NCBI RefSeq assembly: GCF_003369915.1
Contig: NC_046677.1
Span: forward strand, 21,842,913-21,906,912
Direction of reading: 5' to 3'
DNA: 64,000 nt
DNA from: Drosophila miranda
Taxonomy: Eukaryota; Arthropoda; Insecta; Diptera; Drosophilidae
In this document: positions 1-10,684 of the stretch, one piece after another
Position numbering within the stretch: the first letter of the stretch is position 1
Layout of the letters: each line of letters begins with the position of its first letter
Notes under the pieces: generated by a model
Seen by the model: only the letters and a program-made list of their open reading frames with translations
Databases searched by the model: none
Told to the model about the DNA's origin: nothing
Program-made: the position numbers and the translations under genes

Positions 1-575
1 TAAACTACCAAAGATCCAAACCGAACCGCGCCTGGCAAACAGCCTGGGAAAGCAGGCCCTAACCTTATAGTAGATCTTAAGTTTTAGGATAATCTATTTT
101 ACAGTTGAAGCAGCGACGTGCCCTCAGCGGAGGAACCCAGTTATTAGGCAGAGAGCCCTCTAGAGCCCTGACCATTGATCTTAAATAATAAACAAAAAAT
201 ATTGAGTTGAACCGCAAGAAGATTGATCTTTCATCAGAGTCATTCGGTTCTTAACAGATGGATGTTAAATCTAGTTGGGATAAATATTGAAGAAGCTTTG
301 ACTGTCATCTTGGTAGCCAAGATTCTGTACTTAGACGTTTAGAGATCCTTTTTACCAAAGAATGACAATCGTATGGCACAAAGGTAAGCACCTGTCGCTT
401 TAGTTCTCTCACTCGAGGATTACATTAGATGCATTCTAGTAGTACACGTATTAGGCTGAAAATTATAAAAGAAAACAGTAGCTTCATACAAATATAAAAG
501 CTCAGAGCACTGAGGAATGTGAATCAATTGAAGCCCTGAGGAATGTGAATCCATTGAAGCCCTCAGGAATGTGAA
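1..575. other. Left edge: 3' side of mre11, possible tail of an upstream plus-strand gene
   Basis: No complete gene is seen. On the plus strand, bases 2-70 read open as 22 ordinary-looking codons and end in TAG at 68-70. A second short open stretch follows a splice-acceptor-like TTTTACAG and runs 105-188, ending in TAA at 186-188. An AATAAA polyadenylation signal lies at 187-192. Together these could be the last coding bases and 3' UTR of a gene that begins left of the window, but neither stretch is recognisable as a protein. The rest up to 575 is presumably mre11 3' UTR and spacer. Confidence 0.3.
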
Positions 576-580
576 TCAAT
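512..580. repeat. Tandem repeat, 26-bp unit, about 2.7 copies
   Basis: Copies begin at 512, 538 and 564 and share the core GGAATGTGAATC followed by CATTGAAGCCCT-like sequence. The last, partial copy runs into the stop codon of mre11 (576-578 on the minus strand), so the repeat sits at the very end of the coding region and in the 3' UTR. Confidence 0.85.
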
Positions 581-2702
581 CTGAATCATCGGATATCACG
601 TAGCTTGGGCCTTTGGAAGCAGCTCGGACGCTGGTCAGTAGAGTCTGCTGCCTGCCCGAGGAGCGCTGTTCAGGAAATGGAAGGTGTGTATTTTAATATA
701 AGTTCAATTCCAATAATTAAGGACAAAATTGTAGCTCACTGTATTATTCATGGACACGTCTAACTGGGGCTTGGATCGCGTGGTAGCACTCGTTGCAGCA
801 GCACGACCACGAGCTGCTCCGCGACCTCGAGCTGCACGTCCCCGGCCAGTGGTTGTTGCAGTGGATGAGTTGGCTTCATCTTTCGTTGCAAAAACAGAGG
901 TCTCATCCTTCGGCCGGACGCCACGAGCATCTAGCATTTTGAGCAGATCATCGTGCTTGTGGCGTTCTCTGAAGCACTGGAGCCCATCATCGATGTTCTC
1001 GTCGTTGGGCATTGACTCCATCAAATGTTCCACTGCCTTTTCCTTATAGAATCTGAGAGGAAGATTATTCCGTATGAACTTTTAAACAGGGACACGGATC
1101 TCTTGATAATTTCTTACTGACTTGACAATATTTTCGGCCGCATTGGCGTCCCGACGTTCTACCAGGCGATAGGTCATCTCTGCCAGTGCCTTAGAGTGGA
1201 GCAGCTTCAGTGGCTTCTTGGTTTTGGCCTCGTCGAAATAGCGATCCACCAATTCCTCCACGCGAGTGGCATTCTCCGCCTCCTGAAACACGCAACAAAA
1301 TATATGTTTTAGAGATCCGAATAGAGCTAAGTCGACATACCAGGGCGCGCCTCATGGCCTCCTTGTCCAGTTTGACGGTTTCGCCCTTGGTGCGCTTCAC
1401 CAGCTTGCTGAACTGCACCACATCCTGGGCGTTCGCCACTCGCGTGCTGAACATCTGGCTAAAACGAATAGTGTTGAACATGCAGGACTCATCGGTGTAG
1501 AGCAGGCGCAACCGTATCAAGGGTAGATGCGGCTGCTTCGGATGACCCGTGAGCTGGGCCTTGGCCTTTTCGATCATGGACTCCACGCGCTCCTGGGCGA
1601 ATTTGTACACTTTTGTGGAAGCGTCGCCCTCGTTCAGGCCCAGCTCTTCGGCCTTGTCGGGCAGTACAATTGAATCGTATACAAACGGACGCACCGACTG
1701 CAACGGCAGCTCCTTCAGCTTGAACTTGGTCTTGTAGATCTCCAGCAGGCCGACGTGCTTCTTTTTGGCCTCGCCCTCCGACAAGGAGGTGGGCACCGAT
1801 GAGCCCGGCTGGGACACGTAGAAGCCTTTCTTCGCATTCGACTCTGGCTCAATGCGGCAGTCGTGCTCGTGCCCCCAGATCACCAAGTGCAGAAAGTCCG
1901 GCAGAAGATCCTCTGGCAAGTAGTTCTTGGGTCCCCGATCTGCGCGATTCTGATGAACGACCATCAGGTGGAACCAGTCCTCCTGCTCGGCTTCGCCATC
2001 ACCGCCACCGCCATTGCCGCTGTTGCCGGGACACTCGATAGTCACCTTGAAGTCCTTAAAGAGACGCGCTAGGCGACCGTCATGGATGTGGCTCAGGCCA
2101 TACAGCGCTAGCTGGCTCTCGCCCTTGCGGATAAGAATCGGGCTTATCTCGAGCTTGGTAAGGTCCGTCCACCGGCCAAAGTAGTTCACCAGCCCGGACG
2201 TGCTCAGCAGATCCAACGAACTGAGTCGTCCGAAGCCACTCGGATCATCGTGATTGCCGTGAATGGAGAAGACTGGAATGGCAATGTTCAGATTGGGATC
2301 CTCGTAGTTCACCGACTGGTTGACGGCATTGTAGAAGCACAGTGACTGGTCGCTGAGTATCTCCAGGGACACCGGCTTATCCCCGAACGTATAGCGACGC
2401 AATAGCTCGATGCACCTGTGGAGCCACAGACTGCTTGTACTTGTACTCATCGTCAGTGTCTGGAAATGTACTCACTTGTGCATGGCATTCTGACTGGGCA
2501 CTGCATCGTGGAACAAGTCTCCACCCAGCAATATCATGTCCACATCCTCGGCCACGGCCAGCTCCAGAATCTCCTCGAAGGCGGTGAAACTGTCCTCGCC
2601 GCGTACGGCGTCCTTCTCGCCGTAGCCCAAGTGGTTATCGGTGGCCACCATAATGCGGATGACATTGTCGGCATCCTGTTCCGCGGCACTGCTATCTGCC
2701 AT
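576..2702 (-). CDS. mre11: Mre11 double-strand-break repair nuclease
   Basis: This is the Mn-dependent exo/endonuclease of the nuclear Mre11-Rad50-Nbs complex, which processes DNA ends and protects telomeres. Exons, in coding order, are 2702-2476, 2415-1341, 1282-about 1118, about 1042-740 and 665-576; the coding length is about 1860 nt (about 619 aa), usual for fly Mre11. All phosphoesterase motifs are visible: D22-x-H24 in DNHLGYG, GGDLFHD (60-66), GNHDDP (129-134), then VVHQNR and WGHEHD further on. The C-terminus has [13 protein letters not shown] glycine/arginine repeats and ends in acidic DDSD. The start ATG at 2702 opens directly into the nuclease fold. The exon 3/4 junction is the one uncertain point: a GTAAGA donor at 1117 with acceptor after TATAAG keeps frame, and an alternative GTCAGT donor (intron 1053-1121) with a better acceptor also keeps frame. 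Confidence 0.97.
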
Positions 2703-3157
2703 GGCTATATTTTAACCGCGCTTGATACAAATAATTGCAAACAATTTATGCCGCTGAATTTCGCAATAGACAATATCGATATCATGTATCGATGACACTA
2801 TCGTTAGAGCTAAAAACCTATCGATTGCGCGCGAATTCGAGCTGCTATATATTAAAACTCTTATCATTTGCAAAAACATACACTTTCACCCTATTTATAA
2901 ATCGTCATGTTTATTGATACATAATTATGTAACTGTATAAATATTTAATAAATTTGTATAAATCTCCCGCGTTTGGATTAATGTAAATCTTTGTAAATCA
3001 CCTATTGCTAAATTGTCTATGAAAGTTCATTGTGTGCCCTGTATGCCAGAGTGTAATGGCAACTTCACATTATTGCTTATTGCTTATTGCTGCGCCCGCC
3101 ATTCCGATCACAGCCCTTCGGTCTTCGCTTCAGTCCAGGTAGTTCTCATCAGATCGA
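2703..3157. other. mre11 promoter region and Ppt2 3' flank
   Basis: This is about 455 bp between two co-oriented minus-strand genes. The part nearest mre11 is rich in ATCGAT-type sites. A minus-strand AATAAA (plus-strand TTTATT at 2910-2915) could end the Ppt2 transcript close to the mre11 promoter. No further coding potential is evident. Confidence 0.6.
2774..2781. promoter_or_regulatory. DRE-type element (TATCGATA) upstream of mre11
   Basis: A perfect palindromic TATCGATA lies about 75 bp upstream of the mre11 start codon, with further ATCGA-like sites at about 2787-2793 and 2818-2825. In Drosophila this octamer is the binding site of DREF (and overlaps BEAF-32 sites), which drives replication and housekeeping genes. 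Function here is inferred from motif and position. Confidence 0.6.
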
Positions 3158-4261
3158 TCAGTCCAGGTATGGCAAGATAACTTGATGTATTACGGCTCTG
3201 TTGGTGTGCCATCCCAAATGATGGACATGCGGTTTGACTATGATGATAAGTTTACCGGCCTCTTGGAGCGTCCTAGTGCCGATCAAGTCGTCAGTGAAGA
3301 GCTTTCGCTTGTTGAACGGAATCACGTCCAAGTCCTCGTCGTAGTAGGCAAAGTGGCTAATAAAAAGGAAGAAGGTTTATTAAGATTCAGAGTGTATCTT
3401 GATTCCTTACCTGGATTGCCAGGGCGTTATTACATCGTCGTTGGGGCCGCCGACCATGACCAGATTGCTGAGACGCACCATGCCCATTTTGAAGGAGGTG
3501 GAGTTGGAGGACTGCTTCTCATTGTTGATCAGCGGCAGGAATTCGCTGTATTTAAAATACAGTGACTGTTTATGCGGGTCGTTCCAGTACCCGCCCACCG
3601 ATGTGTGCTGCCCTACCGTTGTGTAGAATAGCTCAAAGGCGGTCTTCGCCGCCAGATCCGGAAATATCAGATGCAGGAAGCTGGCTGGAAAACCACATAA
3701 CATTTAGCTTTTTGTTGATTGTACATTTAACGGAGACTCACTTCCGTATTGACCCGCTTGAGGCGAAGATAGGGAAATGAAGGTCTTTACATTGTGATCG
3801 GGCAGACTTTGGATGGCCGCACGGGCCAAGAGTCCGCCCTGGGAGTAGCCTGTAATAAATATCGATTGATTGAGTAATCCTCTCTAGACTCTAGACTCTC
3901 TGTACTTTCTGTAGACTCACCCAACACATTGATTCCTTCCGGGTGCTTTTTACCAACATCGCTCAAATAATCCCGAATCTGCTCGACCTGCCGCCAGGCA
4001 TTCTCCAGGCTGTACCACCCGCTGAATTTGTCGCAGTTGTAGACGATTGTGCCCCGATGGAGCTGCGGATTAAGGAAAAACAATTCTATTACGTTTTTTG
4101 CTTCGACTTTGAACTTTTCATTGAGCGTAAACAACCTCTTCGATTTCCCGCACCAAAAAGTCCATTGAATCCGCGCCCGACAGGATTCCATGGAGTATCA
4201 CAACCGGCCTGTATGCATCAGCAAAGCAGACGAACACAGCCAGCAAGAGCCTTAGCCTCAT
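3158..4261 (-). CDS. Ppt2: Palmitoyl-protein thioesterase 2 (Ppt2)
   Basis: This lysosomal alpha/beta-hydrolase cleaves fatty-acyl thioesters. Five exons, in coding order: 4261-4136, 4062-3921, 3849-3742, 3684-3411 and 3356-3158. The phases agree and the total is 849 nt (282 aa), close to known PPT2 proteins. A hydrophobic signal peptide ([13 protein letters not shown]) is followed by a VVILHGI strand-turn typical of the fold. The nucleophile elbow GYSQGG spans the exon 2/3 junction, so the catalytic serine is present. The acid motif [12 protein letters not shown] matches the PPT2 signature GPDDGVITPWQSS, and the catalytic histidine lies in HVHHLGWH near the C-terminus. The ITPWQSS motif favours PPT2 over PPT1. 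It follows mre11 in the same orientation. Confidence 0.96.
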
Positions 4262-4322
4262 ATTTCCTTAATAATAGTATCTAATTCAGGAGCTGTTGTT
4301 GTTGTTAGGATTGTCGATACTA

Positions 4323-4330
4323 TATCGATA
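4323..4330. promoter_or_regulatory. DRE-type element (TATCGATA) upstream of Ppt2
   Basis: A perfect TATCGATA lies about 62 bp upstream of the Ppt2 start codon, with ATCGATA-like neighbours to about 4402. The placement mirrors the element before mre11, so both may share DREF/BEAF-type control; this is inferred from motif only. Confidence 0.55.
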
Positions 4331-5905
4331 TATTGAAATATTTTTGTTATTGATACGATATTTTCAGTGCGATATTTCTGTCGACAATTATATCACAAAT
4401 CGATATTTTCAGAATATAGAATATCTGGATTATAAGTGCTTACCAAAAAACAGATCAAATTTTTCATTGGATCCTGCCATGACAAACATTTCCTTTGTTT
4501 TCCACTTCCCCAGGGTATGCGGATCTTTACAAATTGGATTTTGCCAACGGTAGAAAACGTATGTGAAATGCGTCTGAAACGATCATGACGTTGACATGTG
4601 AATGCTTAAGCAAGGCAAATTATGAAAAGGTATGTATACAAACTAAAAAATAAAATGGTTAGGCGGTAATTTCGAATTTTAATTCAAGCATTTTTGTAAA
4701 TCAAAACAAACTATTGTTTTGTTTCAAAATAGGTTATAGATAATTTTATTTTAATACTCGTATCATTAGAAATTAATTTTCATTTATTAAAAAATTTAGG
4801 TGTCTACCTGCCGAGCTTAACTTAGCTCTAATGGAAAAAAAGTCGATTTAATCATTAGAGTTCAACCATTATTAACCGATTAACCCAATACTTATATGGA
4901 TTTTAAGTGCATATAATGAGGTACCACTTGTATCTGATTGTTTAAACTTTGGTTCCATACGTTTCTTTGTTGTTTATAAGAAGTCAAGACAATAAATTGG
5001 GTTGTGCCGGCCAGCAGTATTTGCCTTTACAGAAACTGGCTTGACAAATGGTAGTGTAGAAGGAGGAGTATCCTGGGTGCGACTGTACTTTGTTCAAAAA
5101 ATCTATAGATACATACACATATCAATCAATCTCTCATCTTTGTTGATTTGAACCTTAAAGGACCCATACAATGTTTCATCTTAGATTGATCGCCCGTCGG
5201 GATGTATCCTTTACATGGGAGAAGGAAACAGAAACGAATGACTATTTTCCAACTGAAGAAGGATGAATGAATAAACAAAGAATCTGTTTAACCTCCATTA
5301 GGGAATATCCATTGAATTCTTATAAGAGACTACTCTTAGCTTTCTTCATTTGCTTGCCCGACTTTCATTTGGTTTATAAGGGATTTCCAATGTCATTCAA
5401 GTAATTCTGAATCCCTTATCTAAATAAACCAAGTCTTAAAATAATGCTCGTTTATTCACTCATCATCTTATACAATCGCTATGTACTTTGCACTATTGTG
5501 TCTTGCATTTTGTGTTAAATCTAGGTGCAGCATTCCTCGTTTCAGTATTAATATCTACTATGCCTTGTGTCCGGACCAAAGCCAAACCAAACAAGAGACG
5601 TGGGAATAGGCAGCGGTAACTGCTCGTTTCTTACTCGCTGACGGATCTGTCTGTACACAATTCAGTTTGTTTTCTTAAGGATCGAAAACAAGAGGTGACT
5701 TCAAGGTATATCAAATATGACAACACTTAACATTTTAGGCTTAGGCTAGGGGCGGTAGGTCGTACCGTTTGTTAAAGAGTTTCGTTTCGATCTAGATTTG
5801 TCGCGATTCGGGATTCATTCTGCAGCTGCTTCGGTCTCTTATCTAGTAATAGAAATCCTCAACTTGTTCGGGCGACGTTCGGAGGATGAAGGCCGGCAGG
5901 AGCCT
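4331..5905. other. Intergenic spacer and 3' UTR of the BAP18-like gene
   Basis: AT-rich noncoding DNA with no credible ORF or recognised element. The right-hand part (about 5457-5905) is probably 3' UTR of the minus-strand BAP18-like gene. A minus-strand AATAAA is present as TTTATT at 5451-5456. From about 4560 to 5440 I see nothing identifiable. Confidence 0.6.
5451..5456 (-). terminator. Putative polyadenylation signal of the BAP18-like gene
   Basis: TTTATT on the plus strand is AATAAA on the minus strand, about 450 bp past the stop codon. It is the nearest canonical signal downstream of the gene. Confidence 0.45.
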
Positions 5906-7390
5906 TCACCCTGCAACTTCTTCGCTGACAAAATCCAGCTTGACCACCTCCGCCGGCAGGCATTCCTCGACATCGACCTCGTTCTCCTGCACATTGATTC
6001 GATTCAGAGTCATCGAAACGTCCGGCCCGCACTTGAGACCCGTGCTGGCTGATGTGGAGGGGGTGGATGTTGTACTAACCACATCGTCGGCAATGGCCAC
6101 CGGGCCCACCGCCCCCGTGCTCGGCGACAATACTGTGGTGACCGACGACGGCACGACTATTTGCGTTGAGACGGACGTTGCCACCGAGTGAACCGGAAGC
6201 ACAAGCGACTGGGGCTGTTGCGCCGCCGCCGTTGTCGACGTGGGCTGCTGTATAATGATATTCTCCGTGATTGTCGGCGTGTTGGCTGCCGCTGCTGCTG
6301 CCGCGGCCGCCGCCAGAGCAGCCGCCTTTTGCTGCTGCATTTGCTGGAACTGCTTGATGGTCACCGTCGTCGTTGTTGTCTGCGGCAGTTGCTGCTGATG
6401 CTGCTGTAGGAGGATCTGCTTGGGTTGCGTCACCAGCTGCACATGCTGGATACTGGCAGACATGTTCGAGTTCTGCGGCTGATGCTGATGCTGGTGCTGC
6501 TGTAGGGGTAGTTGCTGTACAGTCTGTGTCTTAAATACTTGAGGTTGGTGCTGATGGGACTGCTGGAGCTGGGGCGCTGTCGGCAGCTGCTGCTGCTGGA
6601 TGACGGGCAGCTGGGGGACTGTTTGAATGACGTGATGCACCTGTTGGACAGGGACTTGCTTGGCAGGGATGCCGGCGTCCTCGAAGGCCTTCTTCTTCAG
6701 GGCTTGCCGTATCTGAGAGCTGCAAGAAGTGTGGGATGGGATAGCATTTTGTTAGTGTGCTGGGCCCCAGTATCGCCATGTTCTCTCGCTATGAGCACTT
6801 ACACTGTACGGTTCTTAATGCTAAGACTGATTTTGCTAAGGTCGTCCGAGAAGCGCATAATCGACGAGTGCAACATGTCGATTTCCTCGTCCGTCCATTT
6901 ACTGGGCGCCACATAGCGAGGGAACATGCAAAAACACCTTGATTAGCGCCTGGCGATCGAAAACAGACTCGGAACCGGCTTCAGAGCACACTTACCCGGA
7001 CGGCGATTCGGCATTTGGATGCAGTTGCATGGTGAGGTCGCCCAATCTGCTGAAAGCTTGTCCGGCGGCCGTGAAAATCTCCCCAACCTGCGGATAAAAA
7101 TGTCGTTTCACTTGGTGCAACATGGTGCAGCTGCGGGTAATTGCAACTCGTCTGCCGGCAGCTGTTGTTGTCGGCATTTACGTGCTTTGCAAATTCAAAA
7201 CATACGCGCCCTCCGCCCCTGTCATGGAACAACAAATTTCCCACTCGAAGGAGGGAGACGAATGACACTTGAGGCACCGTGCCGCCACTTTCCCGCACAA
7301 ATCAAATGCCGCCCACGGCGTTAGATTTGGTGTTTCACGTGGGGGCAGACGATATGACTGCGTTGCACCTACCTTTGTTGCCGAGTTCAT
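5906..7390 (-). CDS. BAP18-like SANT-domain chromatin protein
   Basis: Four exons, in coding order: 7390-7373, 7087-6996, 6901-6803 and 6719-5906. Phases agree and the total is 1023 nt (340 aa). The N-terminus (ATKVGEIFTAAGQAFSRLGD, then LTMQLHP) and the following SANT-like helix block starting KWTDEEIDMLHSSI match vertebrate BAP18 (C17orf49), a subunit of MLL1/NURF-type chromatin complexes that reads H3K4me3 regions. The SANT part lies at roughly residues 38-90. It is followed by a long Gln/His/Ala-rich low-complexity stretch absent from the much shorter human protein, and an acidic tail (DVEECLPAEVVKLDF) that again resembles the human C-terminus. The tiny first exon (six codons) is supported by its GTAGGT donor and the conserved junction TK|VGE. 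Likely nuclear; the complex membership is inferred from homology. Confidence 0.9.
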
Positions 7391-7478
7391 GGCTGATTGC
7401 GTCGAATTAGCTAATTTTTTGCTATAATTTTCTGTTTTGCTTTAGCAAAACCTATGCTGCCTTTTCCAACACTCCAGC

Positions 7479-7487
7479 GGTGTGACC
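7479..7487 (-). promoter_or_regulatory. Core promoter motif 1-like site (GGTCACACC on minus strand)
   Basis: The minus strand reads GGTCACACC about 90 bp upstream of the BAP18-like start codon. GGTCACAC is the core of Drosophila promoter motif 1 (bound by M1BP), typical of TATA-less housekeeping promoters. Just upstream (7500-7580) are several TATACCG-like repeats, often seen near such promoters. Confidence 0.55.
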
Positions 7488-7494
7488 GCGGATT

Positions 7495-8330
7495 TATCGT
7501 TAAAATATACCGTCCGACCCTAAGAAATATACCAAAAAATACCGTCTCATTTTAAAAATATACCGTAAATATACTGACTAATTCAAGTTCTATATTCTTC
7601 GATTTTTATATTCCGTGTAATATTACTAGCGAGATAGCTGCTAGTAGCCCTGCTCACATAATTTTATCCTATTAATGAATTTATTTTCTACTTGACTGGC
7701 TTATTTTAAATACTTGACTTTGATTGTTTTTGCCTCAATTTTGGGTCCATAAAGCAATATAGCGTCTCGTATGATGAAAAACTGAACTTAACCCTCTTAA
7801 GCCCCCTTTATTTAAATAATTCAACTACTTGAGGTAAACGGCGGAAATATTAACAATTGTAAATTCTTCTTGAGGATTCATGAATAAAATGATTAAATTT
7901 GCATTTTTTTCGGTGGAAAATTGAAATACCCCTTGGCTTATAATAGGTTAATCGTTCTTCGTCAAGGATTGGAAACCATATTGCTCAATTTTGATGTTCC
8001 GTCGAATATAATTAGCTTGATAGAACAATTAGCCATGCGCACATAGTTTTATACGATTGATTAATCAATTTTCTACTTAACTGGCTTATTCTAAATACTT
8101 GCTTTTGGTGGATTTTGCGTAAAAAAAATGTTTTAGCGAACAATGGGTCAAACAAAAAATTCGAATAGGGACATTGATGCGCTGAAAAATCCCTCCACGA
8201 AAAAGAGAGAAAGTCGCACTATCGATACTATCGACTAGACGCGAGTGGTGTGCGCCAAATATAAATTGTTTGAAAGTGAATGAGCGAAAAGGATTTAAAT
8301 GCAATCTATTAGAATAAATGATACACGTAG
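7495..8330 (+). repeat. Left arm of an inverted repeat flanking the cana-like block
   Basis: This noncoding segment matches the reverse complement of about 13850-14475. Shared landmarks in order are: TATACCG repeats at the outer end, a CTTAAGCCCCCT-like stretch (about 7797), TTTTCGGTGG (about 7907), a TGGATTTTGCGTAAAA-like stretch (about 8109), a perfect TATCGATA at 8220-8227 followed by the TGGTGTGCGCCAAA-like stretch, and an AATCTATTAGAATAAAT stretch at the inner end. The left arm also contains an internal diverged direct repeat (about 7600-7750 against about 7985-8130) not seen in the right arm. It is clearly homologous but well diverged, and no transposon protein is present. Confidence 0.8.
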
Positions 8331-8773
8331 GTACAATTTGTGAGCGAAAATTTAAAAAACCTGCATATGGAAGTTTCTATACCCTAAATAACGCAAACAG
8401 TCACCAACATATCGTCAATTTACCCACTTGATACCAGGGCTGCATCAACTGCTCTCTTGCCTCCGTTTATGCGTGAGCACCTGTCGAAGATTTATTTTAG
8501 CATTTATTATACTATATAACAAACAAAAATAAATAAACATATATTTTAAAAATGACTTAAAAGCAAAAAAATAAATAAATTCAACTGAACTGAACACGCC
8601 TTTATGGTCAGCGCAAAAAATTGTGAGGAATTTCAAAGCATTCCATTAAAGTACGGCGCGCGACGCTCATCGTGGACGGCTCTTCGACGATTCCTCCGCC
8701 GGTCGGACTCAATTCTTGTGGATTTCTGGAAAAGAAAGAAGTCTTTGCATAAGATCCTAGATATTAAATGGGT

Positions 8774-10684
8774 TTATCCAATGCCTACGCGATCTGGAGG
8801 AGTGGTAGACGTACTCTCCACAACTTCCTTCACAGTGTCGCTTGTAAGCTCAGCCGTATTTGTTTTCTGAAAAAACAAAAACACATCTATTCGTTCATTT
8901 CAAAGAGATGAAAGTGCATATTCTCTTACTACTCCCAACTCGTTTAGTTTTTGATTGGCTTCTTCGAGAGTAAATTTTTTCTCATAAACTGCATTCTTTT
9001 CCATAAGTTGAGCTACTTGTTTTTGACTCTCCTCAATTTCCTGGCGCATTTTCCGACATTTCCTATTGGTTTCTGCGAGGCTTTCTTTTTTCTGGTCCAA
9101 AGCGTCCCGGAAGGAATCACGTTCTGCCTGCACGCATTGGAGTTGAGCCTCTAGTTGGGAATTATGTTCGACCTTCGCTTGTAACGCGCACAACTGCGTT
9201 TTCTGTAAATAACTTGTATTTCTCTGAAAAACAGGCATCTGTGAGATTACTTAAGGACGATTGAAGGGAAAGTTTCGCTTACCAGTTCCGCACGCAGCTT
9301 CCCGCATTCTTCGAGACGACGGTTCTTGCTAGTTAAACGATTTCTTAGTTGCTCTATTTTATCTAGATATTCCAGCTTAAGGGCGTTCAGTTCATCTGTT
9401 TTTATTTGTTCAATGGCATCTACCGCATATCGGGCATTCTTCAGAGTTTCTTCAAGAGTCTTGATACGATCTCTGTCACGCTTTAGAGTTTGTTCAAGAG
9501 TCTCGATGCGATCTCTGGCACTTTTTAGGTCTTCTTCAACAGTCTGGATGTCTCCGTTGTTCTGCAGGGACTCTTCAGCCTTGGTGCTGCGCTCGACGAG
9601 CTTCGCATTGGTTTCCTGTAGCTGGTCGATGCGTTGGACGTCGTCTGCCAACTTCTCTGCTTGTCTTTCCAGGAGCAGCTGCTTCTGGCTGGCTTTCGAC
9701 TGGAGCTCCACCTGCTTTACCTCCATGGACATGCAACGTTTGTTAAGCTCCTTAATTTCCGTACACAGTGCATCCCGTTCGTTTTGCAGGACGTCGCATT
9801 TCTGTACACTTTTCCCTAGATGATTGTACATTTCGTCATACTCCCTACTCATGCGCCAAAAGATCGTCTGCACATCCGCCAGTTCTTCCTTAAGAGCATC
9901 TATCTGGGCCTCGGTTTTGGGAGCTTCCAAGATCTGACGCTGCGCCTCCTCCACTCGCTCCCTCAGAGTGACAATCTCAACCTGCAGTCTGTTGTTGTCA
10001 GCGTCCAGCTGCACGACCTGCTCTTCAGAAGCACTCGACGTTCGTCGCAGATCCTCGTACTCTTGTTGCAGCTTCTGGTACTTCTGGTGTAAATTATAGT
10101 CTGTTGCCATGCTCTGTATGACCTTCTGCTGGCTCTGCCACATCTGCTCCAGACCATCGTACTTCTCCTGCAATACATTGTCCGCACGAGCGGTGGATAT
10201 TGGACTGCTGAAGCATTTGCAGTCCACCGACTTTTCGGAAAACTGGCACATGGCCAGGGTATAAGCCAACTGAACGTCTTCCAGCTTTTTCCGGGTCTCG
10301 ACGATGTCCGTTTGCAGCTGATCGCACTCACGCTGGGTTGTCTCCGTGCACTTGGATTTGCCATCGGCCAGAAGGCGTTCAAGCTCCAGACACTTGGTGC
10401 AGATTCTCTCGCAGCTTGACTCCAGCTCGGGGCAAATGGAGCGCATCTGCTCTTCCTGGCTGTTACGCAGAACATCGCGGGACAGTTCGTTGAGAGTTTT
10501 CTGCAGATTTTCTATGGACAAGTCCTTCTGTGACTGCGGCGAAAGCAAATCGGTTTCGTATGACACGTACTGGTGCTTCATCTCGAGGCTTTCCTTCTCC
10601 AGCTTCTGTATGGACTGTCCCAGCTGCTCCTCGTTCGTCTCGATCTGGTTTCGATCGACCACCATCTCTTGCAGGGCTTTGCAG
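8774..10684 (-). CDS. Motor-less CENP-E-like coiled-coil gene (cana-like, truncated)
   Basis: Three open exons in coding order: 10684-9283, 9202-8930 and 8866-8774. Phases agree and the stop is TAA at 8774-8776. They align to the coiled-coil part of the plus-strand kinesin at 14663-22862: the first starts at the exact splice acceptor matching its exon 6, shares the stretch from LRRTSSASEEQV onwards, and the second has exactly the length of its exon 7 (273 nt). The product from ATG 10665 would be 582 aa, almost all heptad-repeat coiled coil, with no kinesin motor. Compared with the neighbour it lacks roughly 300 residues between CDVLQNE and the ELNKRCMSMEV stretch, and much of the later coiled coil. 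In D. melanogaster the paired genes cmet and cana both encode motors; this copy probably corresponds to cana. It may be a decaying gene or a headless protein; open frames over 1.7 kb argue for at least recent constraint. Confidence 0.75.

Noticed and set aside
7495..8330. Left arm as an intact transposable element
   Set aside because: No terminal repeats, target-site duplication or coding part could be seen; only two copies are visible, placed at the edges of a rearranged block, so breakpoint duplication is preferred.
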